Of a stretch of DNA of 64,000 nt, positions 57,127 to 64,000 are shown piece after piece. The stretch's first letter is position 1. Every line of letters starts with the position of its first letter. The position numbers were made by a program, and so were the translations under genes. The stretch spans positions 1 to 64,000 of the forward strand of contig CALYLX010000015.1 of assembly GCA_944990035.1 (NCBI GenBank), written 5' to 3'. Under the pieces are notes generated by a model. That model made no database searches. It had not been told where the DNA came from and saw only the letters and a program-made list of their open reading frames with translations. The stretch is from Clitopilus passeckerianus (Eukaryota; Basidiomycota; Agaricomycetes; Agaricales; Entolomataceae).

Positions 57127-60100
57127 ATGTCCGCAGCCCCCGTCGTTTCCAATGCAGAAGGCTCGGGAATCAGTACAGTGAAAGGCTCGGCATGGGTTGC
57201 AGCCCGAGCAAGTGAGCGTGGTACGTTGGATTGCTTTCGTGAAGCAAGTTCTAAGGCTGATTTATGCAATTTCATATCTGTAGCAGTGATACAAACGCAA
57301 AATGCCTCCGATCCAAAGTTCAAGAAATATACTCAGCAAGTCGATAAATGCCTCAACTCGTTCGAGAATATACATGAATGGGCGGATTGCATCGCTTTCT
57401 TGAAACAGTTACTCAAGGCGAGCCGATGTTCATTCCGTAGACTCTCTAAGATGCTCATTGACTCTGCTCTACAGACTCTGCAATCATACACACACTTCAA
57501 GGAGATACCACGGAAGCTAATTGTCGCCAAACGTCTATCACAATGCTTGAACCCTGCACTACCCACAGGTGTTCATCAGCGGGCTCTGGATGTATATCTG
57601 CACGTATTCAATATACTTGGGGTAAGATGCATATTTCCTCAAACCACTTGTACCTCTGACCGCCATGACAGAAAGAAGGCTTGCAGCTTGATCTAGCAAT
57701 CTGGTCTCCAGGCTTGTTCCCCTTCTTCGAGTATGCTGCAACCTCGGTGAAGGTGGGCCCTATAACATACCTCTCCTCAGTCCGTAATGTTAACAAAGTA
57801 ATTAGCCTACGCTTCTGAACCTGTTCGACACATATTACCTTCCCTTGCAAGCGGGTCTCCGACCAGTGATGAAGTCATTCATCCTTGCCTTATTGCCTGG
57901 CCTTGAGGAAGAGACAAGCGAGTTCTTCGAAAAAGTGATTTATATTTTCTTCGTGCATTAAGTTCGACCTAATGAGCAAAGCCAGGTACTTCACCTCCTT
58001 GATCGCCTCTCTGGAACCATTTCCCCTTCCTTCTTCTTCCAGAATATCTGGCTAGTCATGTTGACCAACTCCGCCGCGCGAGGGACATCACTCAACTATC
58101 TTGCACGTCGACTACCACAAATGAATCCTCAGGAAGATATCTCAGAAGTGGTTGGGAAAGACATTGGGTTGATGATTCGGGCCTTTTCCGCTGCGTTAGA
58201 GGATGAGAATCTCCTGGTTAGGAGGAGCGCCCTGGATCTCCTGCTTCAGTCATTGAAGCTGAACAGTACGGCAATTCGCAAAGCCCAGGCGGAGGACCGT
58301 ACGATCTTGATGCGAGCTGCCGCTGGTGTAGTGCTAAGAAGGGATTTGTCGCTGAACAGGAGGCTGTACTCGTGGCTACTTGGATCAGACGAAAAGAGTG
58401 AGAAGCAGGTGGAGTACTTCAGGGAAAGTGGTTTAGAACTTCTATCCAGTACACTAAAGGTACGTTTCCATCCTTTCTCAATCCATGACACCATCTCATT
58501 CTTGCATCGTAGGCTGAAATGTTTACTCCGTCTGGAGAATATTCGGAGGCCCGGCCGTTCAAAATCTTTGTCTCGCTCCTGGACAAGTGGGAGATCGGTG
58601 CACCGCTCAGTTCAGCCATCATCTATGAGTCGTTCAAGGCGGTTCAGGTTCTCCTTCAGAAATCCTCTTCTGAGGGTGCGGCAGATGTGAGAATTGTTTT
58701 TTCTAACACATAATGATTCCTCAACATGGAGTAGGTTACTACAACCGCTAGTACTCTATATGAGGCAGTGGAACCTCAGATATTTTGGCGGAAGATGCTC
58801 AGTGCCGTCTTCCTGGAACTTGATGGATCGAAGCCTGGTGTCGAGGTAAGGACTTTGATGTTGCTCAGCGTATGACACTTGCTGATTTCTCATTGGTTTA
58901 GGCTATCCAGTTAATTCACTTTGTGCTCAAAACATTCGTTCAAGACGAGGAGATGCAGACCATACATCTTCCCATCATATTCTCAGCGCTTGCTGAACTC
59001 CTTCTGGTGAGATCATGCATGCATTTCAGACCTTCAGATGAATTAATGGGAAAGTAGGCTCAGATAGTACTTGACGGCACAAAAGTGACATCACCACCGG
59101 TGGGACAGATTCTTTCGCTACTAGAAGAAATATTGCAACATGTTCCACACGCGGCCCTCATGCAGCGACCTTCGTTGACCGGTGTCAATGCGTCCACGCA
59201 GAACGAGCGACCACTCGTGTACGCATGTTCGATCTACGGGATACCGGTTCCGGAAAGTTTAGCAATGTCACAGACAGCTAGCAATACAACCATTCCGTTT
59301 ACTGCCGGTTTCCAAGATCTTGCCTCGCTGGTGATGGAGTTCACTCATAAGGTCCTTGGTGGCGGCTTTGAGGTTGTGCCATTGCGGCAGAATATTTCGA
59401 AGACACTACAGCTTCTCGGTCTTCTGTTGAAAAGGTTGAATACCGAGGCTGAAATTCTATGGGATCCCGACCACTGGTTACAGGTTGTTCTACAGGGTCT
59501 GGAGAATGAGGTAAGGTTTGCTCTCAGTCACCAAAAAACCTACTGATCATTGAGGTCTGACAGTCTGCTACCTTTGTCACGGCGGACAGCACTATATCGT
59601 TGGCGGTTGCGCTAGGCCAGAACCAATACCTCCACCCGAAGCCATCGTTGGACGATCGGCACACCATGCTCAAGATGACAAGAAAACTTCTAAGATATCT
59701 TCAATCAGAGAGTGCGGCGTATCACGTCCGAGCCGTGAATCTCATCTGGGCACTTCAAAGCGCTACAAGTCAACAACACATTGAATCAATAATTGCCCAG
59801 AGTTTGGCCTCGCCTGATTCACGGAATGCTTCTGCTGCATATGAAGCGTTTGGTGTACTGTGGAGGTTGACAGGTGAGTTCAGCGCCTAATGATATGACA
59901 GCCGACTTATTGAGACAGAGGACAACTTGCTACCTGGATTCAACCTCAAGGTGCCGATGATGATCGTTTTGGACAGTCTGAAAACCGATGATCCAGCCTT
60001 ACGGCGCATCGGAGAAACTTGGATGCGTTGCAGCTTGAAGTCGTACTTGAGGTAAATCAACTTTCTCTTGGTCATTTCAGGACTAAATAGTTTTAGGGTA

Positions 60101-63100
60101 CTGGACCCGATCATACATGATCTCTTGGATCCGGCCAATACACGGGCGCCAGGGATAGCCAAGGTTCAAGGGAGAGAGCTGCAGATCTTCTACTTTGACC
60201 GGCCCTTCGACCAACGATATGTCCACCACCTCCTGGAGTTACTACTTGCCATCATCCGTTTCGGCGGGCAGGGCTTTGCGAAAACCGCCAGAACAGCCCT
60301 CATTAGACGCTCCAATCATCCGGACTTAGTCAAACGAGCTGAAGGGTGTAAGTTGTACTTCTTCTCTCCTTTCCGCAAGCCTTAGACCGTAGTGTAGGTG
60401 GATTTTTGGACCCGGATATTAGCTATCTCGATGCACTGGTAGAAATTGTACTTCGGTAAGCACTGTATTACTTTTCCTGGCTTACTAGTGACTAAAAGGT
60501 TCGCTAGCTTCCTTCAGTCCGAGCCCGTTCCGAAGGTGGCAAGTACTCTAGAACCAGTAAACTCGACGATCCAGTCTACTGCGATAGACCTCCTACAGGC
60601 TGTTGTAGCGAGAGGAGATGTCGACGGAATGACCGAGCATATCGAAGCCGTTGTGATCGGCAAGCTGTTCCTTTGCATCCACTGGCGGCGGCTCAACCTA
60701 CAGAATAAGTTACTGCACCTGTTACATTCCTTGATTTCTGCGTCCATTACCCAGGATCAGGCATCTCATAGAGATGGCAACCATAGTGCGCCGGATTCTG
60801 CAACAGGCCACGACGATCAGACGAGCAGATATAGTGTCAATCCCCTTCTTATTCAGGTCCTAGTCGACGGCATTATGTCCCCAAACAATCGCCCCGTTTT
60901 GCAACATTGGCTGGATTTTATTCTCATGGCCATCCCTCAACTTCAACCAGCTCTCCAGCCTGTTATTGCGCCGCTCAATGAATGCCTCTGCCGACAACTT
61001 TCTTCGTCCCTCACCGAAGTAATACAGGTTTCCAAGTCACCTGGCAATGATGACGATGACTCTATCCTCAGAGTGACTGACGCAGAACTCATTATGCTGT
61101 TGAATGGGCTCGAGCGAATGGTTCTGCTCAGCTTGACCAACGCACCTGACAGCGTAACGCCGGAAGAAGAACCTGCCCTAGAGAAATCAGTATCGGAAGG
61201 AACAGGACTCTTTGGATACGTCTCGAATGTATTCACATCGGACAGTTCGCAGCAAGTCACAGACGACCAACTGACAGTGAGTTTACAAACCCTTTCACGT
61301 TCCACAATTTCAAATCTCCCACAGTCTCGCTCCCCTGCTTTCAAAGCCTTGAATGACGGCATCCGCATCTTATACGCAATATGGTCTTTGATGGATTGGA
61401 ACAACCCCACACGACCAACCTCGAAGGACGAATCACTGTCATTGATCTACTCCCGTGTGCGAGTTCGATGCCGAAGGGTCCTTGAACACCTATTTCGTGT
61501 CCAATCTGCAGAAGTCTTTGAATCGATCGTTGATTGTTGGAACAATAGCAGTCTCGTCAGTCGTTTTTCTTTCGTCAAGTTGCATACCTTCTGAATCCCT
61601 GACATTACCAAGCTGCCGCCATCATCTGCCTTTGAACTAGTCGACGTGCTAATCTCAAGCGCTCAGAGCATCGTGCACATCGTTTGCGAGAGTATTTCAT
61701 CTCGGATAACGGCTAACTCTGAGAAGACCAGGCGGCAGGTGATTAACCCCAACGTGTATGTTCCCTTCATTCAACCCCACCAGAAGTTTGCTGAAAATAT
61801 TGCAGGAATGAAGTCGTTCTTTTCAGATTCTTGGAGCAATACCTTCAGAGATTAGAAGGACCGATTGCCATGCAATGCTGGGGCAGATACCTCCAACTGG
61901 TTCGAGAGATTATCACTGGCCCTAAGGATTTCCGCGTGCAACATTACCTCGCTTTGAGGTCAGTACTTGTTTCCTTTCCAGATAAGTATATGTCTCTCAC
62001 CGCAAATTCGACTCCTACGACGATTCAGTTGTCTCACTGTACTCGCCGACAAAGTCGTTCAAACTGCCGCTATGGATGATCGCAGAGTACGCAAAGAGCT
62101 CCAGGACACCTACTCAAAACTCTTGGATACCTCCGTTACCTATATAGGTCGTTCCTCGGAGCACAGCACATGGCTTCGGCGCAGTACGAAGGATTCAATC
62201 ATAGCCAGTGGACGTAGTTCACCTGCGCCTCCCAGAGGTCAGGGCTCTCTCAAGTTTATCCTGAATTATGACTGACGTCTCGTAGATGGAATTGAGAAGA
62301 CAGATACCGATTCTGTATCCGTGGTTGAGCCAGCCCCAAAGCCAAGCGCCTCTATCGAACTTCTAAATCAAATCACGAGCTTCCTGGCCACGCGTGGGGT
62401 GCCTAATCTCCGTCGATTTTTGCTGGATAATGACAAGGTGGTCTCCGCGTGCAACAATATCACCTACTATGTGGTAAATCCATCCATGAGAGGAAAACCG
62501 AAGTTTGTTATATTTTCGGCATTCTGATTTATAACTAATTCCCCTGCTAGGCCAATGGATGTAGACACAACGGTGGTCACCATCATCCAAGAGATGGTTA
62601 AGATACCAGGCACACTAAAAGCTTGGAGGAATCCAGTTACCGACCTCCTGAACGACAACCGAGTGTTCAACTGTACCTCAGATTTGGCTTTACGCTGGAA
62701 ACCCATCGTGAAAGCCCTGTTTGACTCAGACAAAGCGGCCTTTTCTGAGCTGCTCTGTAAGTCGGCAGCTTCTCAGTCGCCTCCGTTGACTCATCGTTGC
62801 ATTAGCCAAAGTTGCGACTGCGCCCTCGGCTAACATCTTCACAAACCGCGAATACGAAATGCTTCTTCGGTCCCTCAATGTGCGAAGATTGTCGTTTGCA
62901 CTCATAGCTGCAGAGAAGAACCACTTCCTGACATCACTACCAACGATACAAGAGAAACTCGTTGATATCCTTAAGAATGTCAACTCGCCCGTTGTGCAGA
63001 GCGAAGTCTTCCTCTGCGTCCGTGTCCTCCTCTGCCGCCTGTCGCCACATAATTTGACAAGTTTCTGGCCGGTACTTCTGACGGAGCTCGTAAGTTCTTT

Positions 63101-63725
63101 CGGTTCATCGTGGTTTCATAGGCTCACACCGCGACCCAGTACCGCATTCTCGAACAAGTTGTGGTCACATTGCCTACCGATGGCTCAGAGGATCTACAGC
63201 TTGTTTTGGCCGCATGCAAATGCCTGGACTTGTTACTAGTGTTGCAAACACTGGAATTCCAAATGTGAGCCTCTGAAGACCCTTACCCATGATACCTGCT
63301 CCTGACGTACCCTTAGACACCAATGGATTTTCGTCACCGATACGGTCGATGCTGTCTATCGACCTGACAATTGGTTCCCTGAGGCGATGATGGATCAACT
63401 ATCTGAAATCGTCGGCGCATTACCTGCGACCGTGAGTACTTCATGGTTTTCGAATCAACGACATGTTTATTCAAACAACTATTCTCAGGATGCCACAAAA
63501 AACAATGTCAACGGACAACAGCACTTGGCCCCCAACCTCGAACTTTCGAATCTTCGTCGACCACTTCTCAATCCGATACGACAAATCGAGAGCATTCGAG
63601 ACCTTGCATCATTCTTTTCCCATGTTAGCATTGCGTCGTATGAGAGCGTTTATGCAAGTGCGGGGAATGTGGACTGGGAAGCCGTCGAGAATGGCATCCT
63701 CGAAGACATGTTTGACGGACGGTGA
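57127..63725 (+). CDS. DOP1: DOP1/Dopey family protein
   Basis: Very large multi-exon gene (6.6 kb, more than 20 short introns, roughly 1,700 aa). The N-terminus carries the Dopey signature: DPKFKKYTQQVDKCLNSFEN, then HEWADCIAFLKQLLKAS, LPTGVHQRALDVYLHVFNIL and, after introns, the rest of the alpha-helical repeat region (ENLLVRRSALDLLLQSLKLN). The C-terminal third keeps leucine-rich helices (DRRVRKELQDTYSKLLDTSV; PVVQSEVFLCVRVLLCRLSP) and ends WEAVENGILEDMFDGR. By family knowledge Dop1 acts with Mon2 in endosome-to-Golgi traffic and is essential in fungi. Start taken at the first ATG (57127). The first intron (57221-57283, 63 bp) is in frame and without stops. Confidence 0.93.
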
Positions 63726-64000
63726 CAATCTGATACTCTAGGATTTTTCAGACGCTAGTATACCCAACATTCTCAATAATACCGCATCAAGCATATAACT
63801 TTTTGGTTGACCGCACAAGTGTGAACAAATGAAAGGATACGCTAGACACAAAGAGTGCAGGATACATCCAAGGTGATTCCATGCCCCTCCTGAGGCAGCT
63901 AGGTAACCGATGAACTGAATGATAAATACCTGAAATAAGGGGTAACTCGACAATGGTATATGTATCTAAACCCAACTCCAGCTCGCTCAGAAGTCGCCCC
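63726..64000 (-). other. Window end; possible 3' end of a minus-strand gene
   Basis: Downstream of DOP1 the minus strand holds two overlapping open stretches: 63787-63975, ending FHLFTLVRSTKKLYA, and 63738-63953, including FIGYLAASGGAWNHLGCI. Either could be the terminal exon of a convergent gene that continues past base 64000, but the frame and any splice sites cannot be decided from 275 bp. Confidence 0.25.

Overview
The window is nuclear DNA from a filamentous basidiomycete, most likely an agaricomycete. Three things point there: genes broken by many 50-70 bp GT..AG introns with CTAAC/CTGAC-type branch sites, very compact intergenic gaps, and typical agaricomycete families (DUF6534-type membrane protein, fungal aminoglycoside-phosphotransferase-like kinase, pRiA4b-ORF3/MYND proteins). 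I found no rRNA, tRNA, CRISPR array or intact transposon. Gene models were assembled by eye from splice signals and frame continuity. Exon sums divisible by three are stated where I checked them.

Layout. 0-4.4 kb: 3' two thirds of a RAD5/HLTF-type SNF2 ATPase, convergent with a phosphotransferase-fold kinase. 4.4-17.7 kb: a gene-poor tract around one 3 kb intronless, low-complexity orphan gene. 17.7-27 kb: an F-box-like gene facing a tandem pair of nine-exon genes that join a bacterial-looking pRiA4b ORF-3-like domain to a MYND zinc finger, then a seven-TM DUF6534 gene and a decayed piece of a third MYND-family copy. 27-36 kb: acireductone dioxygenase, a GFA/CENP-V enzyme, a membrane-associated hypothetical protein, a SIKE/FGFR1OP2-type coiled-coil protein, a divergent Zn2Cys6/bHLH transcription-factor pair and a basic-secretory-protein-like metalloprotease. 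36-64 kb: a dense housekeeping block: FCP1 CTD phosphatase, RNase H1, a small TATA-driven protein, an ING/PHD histone reader, mitochondrial ribosomal protein uL10m, FIP1, BMT5, RAMP4/YSY6, an RBBP4-type WD40 protein, ATP synthase subunit e, a second GFA gene, a basic nuclear-type protein and DOP1.

The housekeeping block concentrates on RNA polymerase II/mRNA 3'-end work (FCP1, FIP1), chromatin (ING, RBBP4), genome stability (RAD5, RNase H1) and mitochondria (uL10m, subunit e). Neighbours often alternate in strand, giving short shared promoters (about 150-430 bp) and convergent 3' ends often 75-300 bp apart. The most striking observation is structural: the segment just before the RAD5 P-loop reads as the canonical SNF2 motif only if two micro-exons of 5 and 3 nt are spliced in. 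Tiny coding exons (3-19 nt) also recur in FIP1, RAMP4 and the DUF6534 gene. I did not find a convincing new multi-gene system. The best candidates for follow-up are the micro-exon cluster and the pRiA4-ORF3/MYND family.
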